Source: an uncultured Clostridia bacterium
Lineage (GTDB): Bacteria; Bacillota; Clostridia; Oscillospirales; Acutalibacteraceae
Direction: 5' to 3'
DNA: 50,946 bases
Assembly (NCBI GenBank): GCA_947593615.1
Contig: CANQDR010000013.1
Location: forward strand, 1 to 50,946
Shown: piece after piece, positions 30,694-39,575 of the stretch
How the letters are laid out: each line of letters begins with the position of its first letter
How positions within the stretch are numbered: the first letter of the stretch is position 1
Translations under genes and position numbers: made by a program
Notes under the pieces: model-generated
Told to the model about the DNA's origin: nothing
The model's database searches: none
What the model saw: only the letters and a program-made list of their open reading frames with translations

Positions 30694-33372
30694 ATGTCTG
30701 ACAACGAGAAGGACATGCTCAGAGAGCTTGAAATTGAAAGCATACTTGAGGAAACACATTACCTTGCAGACCAGGAAAAGATGGAAAAAACTGCACAGAA
30801 ATACCGTGTAAAGCCAAAAATGGATGAAATCTTCAGCAATACAGACAAAAAACGCCGTTTAAAAAACAACAGTCCGCTTGATGTAGATGATGTTGAAACA
30901 GCAGAAATTGTCGCTGATACAACAAACACTATTGTGGGAGAAAAAACTGCCGCAACGATGCAGGCATCTCTTATAATGGACGGAAGCAGTGAGAAGGTCA
31001 TGACTCCCGAAGAAGCACAGGCGGAAGCTGAAAAAAAGGCAGAAGAAGAGCGTGCCAATGCTGAAAAGAAAGCAAAAGAAGCCGCCGAAAAAGCAGAAGC
31101 CGAAGAAAATAAAATTGTAACTCTCACTCCCGAATATGACGAGGATACACAATTTTCGGGAGAGGTGCTTGGCGAGGTTGACCAGTTCAGAGATGATGAA
31201 ACCCAAATTCAGAGCATACATTCTATCGATATTGATTTACCTGACGAAGAACATAATGAAAACAAAACCCAAGAGGATGAGGAAAAAAGCAAATACGAAA
31301 AGCTTTTCGGAATAAAGAACAGCGCAGACGGACAGCCTCCCAAAAGGGTAGTAGCAAAAGTTCCTGTATATAAACCGGATGATTCGCGTGAAATACTTAA
31401 TGTTAAAGCAGGCAGATTTTCCGAAGTTGTTGCTCAGGAATACGAGGAATATATCCGCTCAAAAAATCCTTCGGTAATTGCACACGTTATAAGATCCGAA
31501 GGCAAAACTGTTAAGGATGATGAGCAGAGTAAAAATGATGATACCCGTTCGGCTCAGGAAAAAATCATTTCGGCAATCGTCGGCTTTTTCTCTAAGGATG
31601 AATCCGATGACGATGATACGCCTAAGGAAAAGACAAAAACCGTAGAGGATTATACAGGCGAAGATGATGAAAAAAGTATTCTTTATGAGCTTAACCTAAA
31701 TATCAAAAAGCTTTTTGTCCGCAGTCTGCTCACAGGAATCATAGCTCTTGTATCTGTAATACTTACGGTAGTAACAAGAATTTTTCCCGATGCCATCTGC
31801 TCGGCAGTTTCGTTTGCGCCTGCCGCATATGCAGTGCTCAATTTTCTGCTCATCGGGTTTTCACTGTTTATAAACCGCGTTGCAATGACAAGCGGTCTGA
31901 CGCCTCTGTTAAAATTCAAGGGCAATTCAGATACCGCCGTTGCAGTGGGAGGAGTTGCCGCGCTAATACAAACAATAGTGTCATTCTTCTGTCTTGGCGA
32001 TGTAACTGCATTTAATGTAAATTATTATACGGTAATTATTCTCATTGCATTTTTTGCAAATAATTTCGGCAAACTGTTAATGGTGCTGAGAGTAAAAGAC
32101 AATTTTAAATTTGTATCTTCAAAAGGACAGAAATATGCCGCAAAAATCTACAATAACGAATCTGTCGCAAATCAAATGCTCAGCGGCACAGCCTCGGACA
32201 AAACTATTATCGCTTATCAGCACAAAACAGATTTCCCTGCAAATTTCCTTAAAATTTCCTATGCTCCAGACCCCAGTGAAGATCTTGCGTCAAAGCTTGC
32301 GCCCGTAACTTCTATTGCGGCGGTTATAATCACTCTTTTATACGGAATAACGAAAGTATCCTTTTCAGATGCAATAAACTGCTTCGCACTTATGACTGCA
32401 ATTGCAATACCTATATCCACACTGCTTGCTGTCAATGTTCCCGTAAGAAAGCTATGCAAAACCCTGCTCTCTTTCGGAGCAATGCTTTCGGGGTATCCGT
32501 CTGTCAAGCAATTCTGTGACAGCACGGCAATTATGATTGACTCTAACGAGCTTTTCCCGACAGATTCAATCAAGCTTGAGGGAATCAAAACCTTTGAGGA
32601 TTACGGAGTTGACGAATCACTTCTGTGCGGTATTGCAATATTAAAGGAAGCACAAAATCCGATTGCAAACGCATTTGACTCGGTTGTTGCAGAAACAAAC
32701 GAAACGCTTCCCGAAGTTGAAAGCGTGCTTTATGAGGACGAGATGGGACTTGTTGGCTGGATAAACAGCGAGAGAATACTTGTTGGCTCACGCAATCTTA
32801 TGGAAAAATACAATGTAGAAACTCCCAAAATCGATTACGAGGAAAACTACACCTCAAAAGGCAAGCAAATTACATATCTTTCGCGGGCAGGCAGACTGGT
32901 TGCCATGTTTGTAACAAGCTACAAAGCTGACGCAGAGCTCAAATCAGAAATGCAGCGCGCCGAAACAAACGGAATCAGCTTTTTAATCAGAACTACAGAT
33001 TACAACATTACAAATGACCTTGTTGCAGAAAAGTATAATCTTTTCTACCGCAGTATAAAAGTTCTGCCTACCGGGCTCGGAAACGTGCTTAAAGAAGCCC
33101 AGTGCACACACGAAGAAAGCTCAAGGTCATATCTGATAACAGGAGGAAAAGCGTCGTCGCTTTCGCGCGCAGTATCAGGAAGCGTAAAAATAAAGCAAAA
33201 CATTTCTCTTGCAGTGGTTATCCAGCTTATCTCAGTTATTCTGGGAATTTTGCTTTCGGCAACACTCGTTTTGTATGCAGGCGTGGGCGTTATGGGCTCG
33301 CTTGAAGTGCTGATTTACGCTTTGTTCTGGTCGTTCTCGGCAATATTTGCTCCTGCTTTGCAAAAGCCTTGA
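30694..33372 (+). CDS. P-type-ATPase-like membrane protein lacking catalytic motifs
   Basis: The 892-residue protein has a disordered, charged N terminus of about 330 residues with an Ala/Glu/Lys coiled coil (about 107-140), then about eight membrane helices and cytoplasmic domains in the order of a P1B-type ATPase. Typical motifs are lost. The membrane CPC region reads AIPISTLLAV. The phosphorylation loop DKTGT reads DSNEL (Asp616 kept). The N-domain GLVGWINSERILVGSRNLME is preserved in outline, but the HP motif is NP, and no GDGxNDxPAL is found before the last helix pair. It is therefore probably not a working pump. It has an AAGGAG ribosome site and lies between rlmB and rpe. The function is unknown; a scaffold or sensor role is inference. 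Confidence 0.75.
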   Translation: MSDNEKDMLRELEIESILEETHYLADQEKMEKTAQKYRVKPKMDEIFSNTDKKRRLKNNSPLDVDDVETAEIVADTTNTIVGEKTAATMQASLIMDGSSEKVMTPEEAQAEAEKKAEEERANAEKKAKEAAEKAEAEENKIVTLTPEYDEDTQFSGEVLGEVDQFRDDETQIQSIHSIDIDLPDEEHNENKTQEDEEKSKYEKLFGIKNSADGQPPKRVVAKVPVYKPDDSREILNVKAGRFSEVVAQEYEEYIRSKNPSVIAHVIRSEGKTVKDDEQSKNDDTRSAQEKIISAIVGFFSKDESDDDDTPKEKTKTVEDYTGEDDEKSILYELNLNIKKLFVRSLLTGIIALVSVILTVVTRIFPDAICSAVSFAPAAYAVLNFLLIGFSLFINRVAMTSGLTPLLKFKGNSDTAVAVGGVAALIQTIVSFFCLGDVTAFNVNYYTVIILIAFFANNFGKLLMVLRVKDNFKFVSSKGQKYAAKIYNNESVANQMLSGTASDKTIIAYQHKTDFPANFLKISYAPDPSEDLASKLAPVTSIAAVIITLLYGITKVSFSDAINCFALMTAIAIPISTLLAVNVPVRKLCKTLLSFGAMLSGYPSVKQFCDSTAIMIDSNELFPTDSIKLEGIKTFEDYGVDESLLCGIAILKEAQNPIANAFDSVVAETNETLPEVESVLYEDEMGLVGWINSERILVGSRNLMEKYNVETPKIDYEENYTSKGKQITYLSRAGRLVAMFVTSYKADAELKSEMQRAETNGISFLIRTTDYNITNDLVAEKYNLFYRSIKVLPTGLGNVLKEAQCTHEESSRSYLITGGKASSLSRAVSGSVKIKQNISLAVVIQLISVILGILLSATLVLYAGVGVMGSLEVLIYALFWSFSAIFAPALQKP

Positions 33373-33468
33373 TAATAACATTGCCGTGTTCTTGTATAAA
33401 ATAAAATCTGCTCGAAAATCTTTTTTAATCTGCAAACAGAATCAGTATATAAGGAAAGGATGTTTCTA

Positions 33469-34116
33469 ATGAAAATCGCTCCGTCACTTTTATCTTGTGA
33501 CTTTTCAAAAATGGGTGAAGAAATTGTAAGAATGGATAAATCGGGCGCTGACTGGATGCATCTGGACATTATGGACGGACATTTCGTTCCCAACATCACT
33601 TTTGGCGCACCTGTAATTAAAGCCGTAAGAAAATACACGGACAAGCCCTTTGACGTACATCTTATGATAAGCGACCCTTTTAAATATGCAGATGATTTTG
33701 CAGATGCAGGAGCTGACATTATTACATTCCATATTGAATGTGACTCCGACATAAACAAAACAATTGAAAAAATAAGAAGCAGAGGCGTAAAACCGGGACT
33801 TGTCATTAAACCTAAAACACCTGCAAACGCGGTTTTTCCTTATCTTGATAAAATCGACCTTGTACTTGTAATGACAGTTGAACCCGGTTTCGGCGGTCAA
33901 AGCTTTATGACGGATATGCTGCCAAAGGTAACAAAGATTAAAAATGAGTGCAAAAAAAGAGGTATTGAAATTCCAGTTGAGGTTGACGGCGGCATTGGAG
34001 AAGCAACTATTGAGCTGGCAGCAAAAGCAGGCGTTGACATATGCGTTGCAGGTACTGCCGTATTCAGGGCAGACGACCCGGCAAAGGTTATCGCTAATTT
34101 ACAGTCAATAACATAG
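33469..34116 (+). CDS. rpe: Ribulose-phosphate 3-epimerase
   Basis: This enzyme interconverts ribulose 5-phosphate and xylulose 5-phosphate in the pentose phosphate pathway. The 215-residue TIM barrel shows IAPSLLSCDFSKMGEEI, WMHLDIMDGHFVPNITFG, VHLMISDP, VMTVEPGFGGQSFM and VDGGIGEATI, with the metal-binding His and Asp residues in place. The ATG at 33469 has AAGGA about 8 bases upstream; the ATG at 33460 overlaps that site and was rejected. It is followed by a strong terminator. Confidence 0.95.
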   Translation: MKIAPSLLSCDFSKMGEEIVRMDKSGADWMHLDIMDGHFVPNITFGAPVIKAVRKYTDKPFDVHLMISDPFKYADDFADAGADIITFHIECDSDINKTIEKIRSRGVKPGLVIKPKTPANAVFPYLDKIDLVLVMTVEPGFGGQSFMTDMLPKVTKIKNECKKRGIEIPVEVDGGIGEATIELAAKAGVDICVAGTAVFRADDPAKVIANLQSIT

Positions 34117-34140
34117 CTTAAATTTTTTACAGCAAAAATA

Positions 34141-34180
34141 AATCCAAAAACAGCCGCTTAAAAGCGGCTGTTTTTGGATT
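34141..34180 (+). terminator. rpe terminator
   Basis: AATCCAAAAACAGCCGCTT and AAGCGGCTGTTTTTGGATT form a 19-bp perfect stem. The T run is within the right arm. It may also stop the opposing small gene (34233-34499). Confidence 0.85.
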
Positions 34181-34232
34181 TAGAAGTTTTGAAATTAACG
34201 TGAAAAACGTAGATGATAAATTTAAGTTTTCA

Positions 34233-34499
34233 TTAACCTACTTTAGCTTCACCGGTGTCACCAAAGAAGTTAAATCTGAAAAGTTTGCTCTCGTCGTTCT
34301 TATTTTCGCAGATAATGCTTGCTTCAGCAATTTTACCACCCTCAATAAGCTTTGTCAAGCCAACGAGCTGGCAAAGTTTGCTGCGAAGATTTAATCTGTC
34401 TCCTTCATTTGTAACGAGATATACGTTGCCCTCGCAGGTATCCAGCACGGCGAGGAACGCAGTTACATCAATGTTGTGTAAGCTAAGAATTGGTGTCAT
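34233..34499 (-). CDS. Small conserved-looking protein of unknown function
   Basis: I do not recognise a functional family. The 88-residue protein starts MTPILSLHNIDVTAFLAVLD at the ATG 34499, which has the near-perfect site AAGGAGG 10 bases upstream. The longer frame to 34565 lacks one. It is cytosolic, alpha/beta in character, with the hydrophobic motif GNVYLVTNEGDRLNLRSKLCQLVGLTKLIEGG (split over residues 26-57) and a second half IAEASIICENKND. It has its own promoter and a 165-base leader, so it is likely a real, expressed gene. Confidence 0.75.
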   Translation of the reverse strand: MTPILSLHNIDVTAFLAVLDTCEGNVYLVTNEGDRLNLRSKLCQLVGLTKLIEGGKIAEASIICENKNDESKLFRFNFFGDTGEAKVG

Positions 34500-34637
34500 A
34501 AATGTTTCCTCCTTCAATTCTTTAAATAATATAAAGTTTTTCGTGCGCCATTTACCATTTGGCAAATCATGATTATTTATCGACTTTGTTTTTTTAAATT
34601 CAATTTTACTCGAGTATTGTTAATTGGGAATTTGCCG

Positions 34638-34654
34638 ATAGTCAAGCGGACTAT
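34638..34654 (-). promoter_or_regulatory. Leader hairpin of the small 88-residue gene
   Basis: ATAGTC and GACTAT pair around AAGCG in the predicted 5' untranslated region, about 10-30 bases after the transcription start. The role is unknown. Confidence 0.35.
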
Positions 34655-34670
34655 TTACTTGACAATTATT

Positions 34671-34698
34671 ATTATAATCAACTTTTCGGAAAAGTCAA
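34671..34698 (-). promoter_or_regulatory. Promoter of the small 88-residue gene
   Basis: On the minus strand TTGACT (34693-34698), 16 bases, TATAAT (34671-34676). It gives a leader of about 165 bases before the ATG at 34499. Confidence 0.65.
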
Positions 34699-34911
34699 CA
34701 ATTTTATTTCCAGAAATTTGTGTTATATCGCATTTAGACATCAATTATTACCAATTTATCTAATTATAATTTGTATAAATTGCCTAAATAATGCTTTAAA
34801 GGAAATTACAATTCGACATGTTTTTTATTATACTTTCGTCATAATCAACAACTTATTTCTATTTTAGCAAAAAACTGAGTATCGTTTTTACAAACTTAAT
34901 TTTCGGTTATA

Positions 34912-34940
34912 TTGAGATTTTATTATTTATGCGTTATAAT
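34912..34940 (+). promoter_or_regulatory. Promoter of the phosphohexomutase gene
   Basis: TTGAGA, 17 bases, TATAAT, followed by a GGAGGG ribosome site and the ATG at 34974. The stretch between this promoter and the divergent one at 34671 (about 210 bases) is AT-rich and shows nothing else. Confidence 0.65.
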
Positions 34941-34973
34941 AACATGGAAATCACCTGGAGGGATGGGTAAAAT

Positions 34974-36476
34974 ATGTTAAACGATTTTTATAAACAATTT
35001 AAAAGCGGTACCGATATAAGAGGCGTTGCAAGCGAAGGCGTTGAGGGACAAGCAGTAAATCTTACAGATGACGTTATTGCTTCAATGGCTGACGGATTCG
35101 TACTGTGGCTTTCGAAAAAAACAGGCAAATCACCTGACAAGCTTACAATATCTGTCGGACGTGACAGCAGAATATCGGGTCCTCATATTATGGATATTAC
35201 AACAAAACAATTTACTAAAAGCGGTGCAAAAGTGCTTAATTGCGGTCTTGCCTCTACCCCGTCAATGTTTATGACAACCGTTGATTTAAACTGCGACGGA
35301 GCTTTGCAAATAACTGCGAGCCATCATCCTTTTAACAGAAACGGTCTGAAATTCTTCACCCGTGAGGGAGGACTGGAAGGCTCTGATATTGAAAAAATTC
35401 TTACATACGCTCAAAATGACGAGCATCCCGAAAAATCAGACAAAGGTACAGTCACAAAAGTTAATTATATGAGCGATTACGCAAAGGGTCTGCGCGAGAA
35501 AATTAAAAAGGAAGTTAATGCGGAGGATTACGACCATCCTCTCAAAGGCTTTAAAATTGTTGTTGACGCAGGAAACGGAGCAGGAGGATTTTATGCCGAT
35601 AAGGTTCTTTCCGTTCTCGGAGCAGACACAAGCGGAAGCAGATACCTTGAGCCCGACGGATTGTTTCCAAACCACGTTCCCAATCCCGAAAACGCTGAGG
35701 CTATGGCGTCAATCTGTGAAGCTGTTAAGGACTCAGGCGCAGATTTGGGTGTTATTTTCGACACAGATGTTGACAGGGGCGGCGCAGTTGACTCAAAGGG
35801 CAACGAAATAAACCGTAACCGTCTTGTCGCCGTTGCCGCTGCAATTGCTCTTGAGGGAAATGAAGGCGGAACAATTGTTACCGACTCAATCACATCGAGC
35901 GGACTTAAAGATTTTATTGAAAAAACACTGGGCGGAAAACACTACCGTTACCGCAGAGGATACAAAAATGTAATAGACAAGGCTTTGGAGCTTAACAAAA
36001 AAGGAATTAACTGTCCGCTTGCAATTGAAACATCCGGACACGCCGCAATGCGTGAAAATTATTTTCTTGATGACGGAGCATATCTATGCACAAAGATTAT
36101 AATTAAGGTGGCGCAGCTTCGAAAAGATGGCAAAGAGCTTGACGAACTTACTCTCGCGCTTAAAGAGCCTGTTGAAAGCAGAGAAATCCGCTTTAATATT
36201 ACAGAAAAAGATTTCAGAGCCTGCGGCGAAAAGATTATATCAGACCTTACCGAATATGCCCAAAAGCAGAGCGGATGGCAGGTTGCCGACGATAACCGCG
36301 AAGGCATAAGGGTATCGTTTGATGAAAACAACGGCAACGGCTGGTTCTTGCTCAGACTTTCGGTTCACGACCCGATTATGCCTCTTAACATTGAAAGCGA
36401 CAGCAAAGGCGGAGTCGACGTAATCTACAGCAAGCTGTATAAGTTTTTAAAAACAACAAAAGGTCTTGAGATTTAA
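34974..36476 (+). CDS. Phosphoglucomutase/phosphomannomutase family protein
   Basis: Alpha-D-phosphohexomutases interconvert hexose 1- and 6-phosphates. The 500-residue protein has the phosphoserine loop ITASHHPFNRNG (the usual TASHNP reads TASHHP), the metal loop FDTDVDRGGAVDSKG, and the sugar-binding loop IETSGHAAMRENYFLDDGAY. It belongs to the branch with an FDTDVDR loop rather than the classic Pgm; whether glucose or mannose is preferred is unclear. It has its own promoter and terminator. GH31 and pfkA elsewhere in the window suggest use in starch or glycogen breakdown. Confidence 0.9.
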   Translation: MLNDFYKQFKSGTDIRGVASEGVEGQAVNLTDDVIASMADGFVLWLSKKTGKSPDKLTISVGRDSRISGPHIMDITTKQFTKSGAKVLNCGLASTPSMFMTTVDLNCDGALQITASHHPFNRNGLKFFTREGGLEGSDIEKILTYAQNDEHPEKSDKGTVTKVNYMSDYAKGLREKIKKEVNAEDYDHPLKGFKIVVDAGNGAGGFYADKVLSVLGADTSGSRYLEPDGLFPNHVPNPENAEAMASICEAVKDSGADLGVIFDTDVDRGGAVDSKGNEINRNRLVAVAAAIALEGNEGGTIVTDSITSSGLKDFIEKTLGGKHYRYRRGYKNVIDKALELNKKGINCPLAIETSGHAAMRENYFLDDGAYLCTKIIIKVAQLRKDGKELDELTLALKEPVESREIRFNITEKDFRACGEKIISDLTEYAQKQSGWQVADDNREGIRVSFDENNGNGWFLLRLSVHDPIMPLNIESDSKGGVDVIYSKLYKFLKTTKGLEI

Positions 36477-36532
36477 TTAAAACATCTTAAAAACTATAAC
36501 TTCTATAAATTAGTTTATTATCAATTTTCAAT

Positions 36533-36565
36533 AAAGCGGTAAGAGTATATAACCCTTACCGCTTT
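36533..36565 (+). terminator. Terminator of the phosphohexomutase gene
   Basis: AAAGCGGTAAG and CTTACCGCTTT form an 11-bp perfect stem with an 11-base loop and a downstream TTGTTGTTTTTTATT. It may also serve the opposing GH31 gene. Confidence 0.75.
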
Positions 36566-36596
36566 GTTGTTTTTTATTGGCAATAGTTCATTTTAG

Positions 36597-38501
36597 TTAT
36601 CCGATATATTCAAGATTATCCGTATCAAGCTTTGATGTTCTCATTGCAGGCTTGCAAAGCGGAATTTTTTTGCCCGACTTAATAAAAAGAGGAACTTCAT
36701 TCAGAGCCACCTCAATATAATGGACGCCCTTATTCATTTTTTCAGTTATCGCGCTTGTTCCGCTGAGCTTTACAAACGTCATATCTTCAGGCAAATAAAC
36801 ATATCTTCCGCTCACATTCTGCTCGTAAACAGGACAAATCATACATTCTTCACCAAGCATAAGCTGAGTTTCACATTCACGGGCAATTTTATCATCGGGA
36901 TAATCAAACGAAAGAGGACGAAAAATAAGGTCATTCTCCTCACTTGCTTTGCAGAATGTTCTGTAAAGATAAGGAATAAGCCTGTAGCGAACCTCAATAA
37001 TATCCCTAAAATCATCGCTGTCCTCAAAATTATAGCACTCCTGATTTCTTGTTCCGAGAGCCGCGTGATTGCGCATAAGCGGTGTAAATACTCCAAGTGC
37101 AAGGAACCTGAGCACAAGGTCACGTGTAGCATTTTCATTAAATCCGCCTAAATCAGCTCCGCAGTACAAAAATCCGCACATATTTGCAGACGGAAGCATT
37201 TTCAGATTGAGGAGAATATGCGACCACCACGAATGATTGTCGCCAAACCAGATACCGCTTGAGCGGTGGGCACCGATATATGACGCACGCGAAAACATGA
37301 GTATTTTGCCTTCGCCGAACTCTTTTGAAAAGTATTCTCCTGCCGCTTTTGTCATGTTTGCACCGTAAATATTATGTACACGGTCATGGCAAATCTGTTT
37401 TCCGTCAATCGTATGATAAATGCTCGAATAATCTTCTTCGTTGTTAGAAAGCCTCATAAAAGTGTCTTTCAATTCAAAAAATTTTGAAAGATCAAGGTTT
37501 TCGTCCTGTAAAGAGTTCGCTTTTTTTATTGCCTTTTCAAGACCTTTTACTGAGTAGAAAATTGCAGGCTCATTCATATCGTTCCAGAAGCCGTCAATAC
37601 CGGCGTCGGTCAGCACCTTGTATTTTGAGCCGAACCAATCCCTCACATCCTTGCGCAGAAAATCGGGAAATCCTACGATTCCGGGCCACACTCCGCCCTC
37701 AAAATCGCTTCCGTCACTGTTCTTGCAGAAATAGCCCTTATCTCTGCCCTCCTCATAAACGCTGTAACCATCCTCTTTCTTAACGCCTGCGTCTATAATC
37801 GGAATAAGATGTATTCCCTGCTCCCTTTTTTTACTCACATATTCCGCAAAGTCGGGAAATTTATTTTCGTCAACAGTAAAGTCCTTGTAACGCTCCATAT
37901 AGTCTATGTCCAAATACACGCAGTCAAGCGGAATATTTGCCTTGTCATACCCTTCTATTACACTGTCAACGGTTTTTGCGTCGGGATAGCTCCAGCGGCT
38001 CTGCTGATAACCGAATGCCCATAAAGGCGGAACATAGCTTTTTCCTATTGCACGCCGAAACTCCTTTACAATTTCAATAGGCTTTGAGTTATCTATAACA
38101 TAAATATCAAAATCAGTGCCGTCAATGGCTATAACTGTCTTGTTCTTTAACGTATATCCTATATCCCAGCGTATTCTTGCCGGAAAATCTATAAAAATAC
38201 CAAATGTTTTTGAGCCTGACAGCATAATAAAATTATGCGCCGCATAAAGGGATGATTTTGTTTCAGTATGAAACGGGTCATCGCTGCAAAAGCTCTCGTA
38301 TACCCAGCCTCTTTTATTTATTCCTCTGGGAGACTCTCCCAATCCGTAAACTATGTCAGTATCTTCCATATCAAATTCAAATATAAATTTGTCGTTTTCA
38401 ATTTGGTATTTAAACGGAAATCTTTTTATATCAACAGAGTCATATTTTTCTATAACCGCTTCTGTGCATATGGGTGTGCCGCAGGTGAATTTATTAATCA
38501 T
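36597..38501 (-). CDS. GH31 alpha-glucosidase, intracellular
   Basis: This enzyme hydrolyses terminal alpha-linked glucose from oligosaccharides. The 634-residue protein has the GH31 (beta/alpha)8 barrel with nucleophile Asp308 in GFWNDMNEP and acid/base Asp421 in WFGDNHSWW, plus LDIDYMERYKDFTVDENKFP and the C-terminal beta domain. There is no signal peptide, so it acts in the cytosol on imported maltodextrin or isomaltose-like sugars. The ATG has AAAGGAG 9 bases upstream. It is monocistronic on the minus strand. Confidence 0.93.
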   Translation of the reverse strand: MINKFTCGTPICTEAVIEKYDSVDIKRFPFKYQIENDKFIFEFDMEDTDIVYGLGESPRGINKRGWVYESFCSDDPFHTETKSSLYAAHNFIMLSGSKTFGIFIDFPARIRWDIGYTLKNKTVIAIDGTDFDIYVIDNSKPIEIVKEFRRAIGKSYVPPLWAFGYQQSRWSYPDAKTVDSVIEGYDKANIPLDCVYLDIDYMERYKDFTVDENKFPDFAEYVSKKREQGIHLIPIIDAGVKKEDGYSVYEEGRDKGYFCKNSDGSDFEGGVWPGIVGFPDFLRKDVRDWFGSKYKVLTDAGIDGFWNDMNEPAIFYSVKGLEKAIKKANSLQDENLDLSKFFELKDTFMRLSNNEEDYSSIYHTIDGKQICHDRVHNIYGANMTKAAGEYFSKEFGEGKILMFSRASYIGAHRSSGIWFGDNHSWWSHILLNLKMLPSANMCGFLYCGADLGGFNENATRDLVLRFLALGVFTPLMRNHAALGTRNQECYNFEDSDDFRDIIEVRYRLIPYLYRTFCKASEENDLIFRPLSFDYPDDKIARECETQLMLGEECMICPVYEQNVSGRYVYLPEDMTFVKLSGTSAITEKMNKGVHYIEVALNEVPLFIKSGKKIPLCKPAMRTSKLDTDNLEYIG

Positions 38502-38620
38502 AATATCGCTCCTTTGTCAAATTAATTATATTATATAGATTATAAACACAGAATAAAATATAAATTTTTCCTTGCCGTTATCATTTGTTGCTTATAAATA
38601 CAACTTGATAAAATATCCAA

Positions 38621-38656
38621 AAGGCGCTGCCGACACATCTTAATCAGCAACGCCTT
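38621..38656 (-). terminator. DUF554 gene terminator
   Basis: AAGGCGCTGC and GCAACGCCTT form a 10-bp stem with one mismatch. It lies 13 bases after the DUF554 stop, with a T-rich minus-strand tail. Confidence 0.55.
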
Positions 38657-38668
38657 AGATATATATTA

Positions 38669-39379
38669 TTATATTATAGACACAATAAGGTCATACAGCG
38701 GAACAAGCGCAATTGGCAGAAAAATCGCGGGAACCATATTCATAACCTTTAGCTTTGTTATTCCGAGTATATTAAGCGCAAGCCCTATAATAATTATGTA
38801 GCCGACACAATTCATTTCATTTACAACCGCGTCAGTCAGAACAGGCGCAACCCATGTTGCAAGAATGGTGATAAGTCCCTGATAAGCAAGAACAAAAGCC
38901 GCTGAAAACAAAACTCCTATACCAAGCGTGCTGGCAAAAATTATGCTTGAACAAAAATCCATTGCCGACTTTGTAAACAGCACCGAGCAGTCGCCGTCAA
39001 GACCCGCCTGCAAAGAACCGACAATAGTCATTGCTCCCACGCAGAACAAAAGCGATGACGATACAAAACCCTGTGCTACCGTAGAATTTTCCTCACCCTT
39101 GCTCACCTTGTGCTCAATAAATTTTCCGACATTGTTAATTCTCTTGTCAAGGTCAAAAAGCTCTCCTATTATCGTACCCAAAATCATTGCTATTACTGCT
39201 AAAAGTGTATTTTCGCCGCAAAGACTGCCAGAAATACCTATAAATGCCGTAATAAGTCCGAGCGCCTTAAATACCGAGTCACTCATTCTTTCAGGAATAC
39301 CTTTTTTACAGGCAAGTCCTATTGCTCCTCCTGCAAGCACCGTTGCCGTATTTACAAAAGTTCCGATTAACCCAAACAT
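38669..39379 (-). CDS. DUF554 membrane protein (YdfK-like)
   Basis: The 236-residue protein has about seven hydrophobic helices and the DUF554 hallmarks GTFVNTATVLAGGAIGLACKK, GTIIGELFDLDKRI, LLFCVGAMTIVGSLQAGLDG and NCVGYIIIIGLALNILGI. The function is unknown; the fold is transporter-like. The ATG has AGGAAGG 8 bases upstream. It is monocistronic and divergent from asnB. Confidence 0.88.
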   Translation of the reverse strand: MFGLIGTFVNTATVLAGGAIGLACKKGIPERMSDSVFKALGLITAFIGISGSLCGENTLLAVIAMILGTIIGELFDLDKRINNVGKFIEHKVSKGEENSTVAQGFVSSSLLFCVGAMTIVGSLQAGLDGDCSVLFTKSAMDFCSSIIFASTLGIGVLFSAAFVLAYQGLITILATWVAPVLTDAVVNEMNCVGYIIIIGLALNILGITKLKVMNMVPAIFLPIALVPLYDLIVSII

Positions 39380-39575
39380 ATTAGCCTTCCTACTATATTA
39401 TAATACTTAAATTTTCTAAAAAAATTATACATTATTTTAGAAAAACATTCAACCTATTTGCAAAATAAGTTTTATGCAGTTGAATTTATAAATTCGATAT
39501 GATAGAATATTAATGTATATTATAAAATTTTTTACTTAGCAGATTATAACAAGCCTTTGAAAGGGGTTATCGTAT

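Noticed and set aside
31000..31130. Antisense frames over the Ala/Glu/Lys coiled coil of the P-type-like protein
   Set aside because: These are low-complexity shadows of the coding strand.
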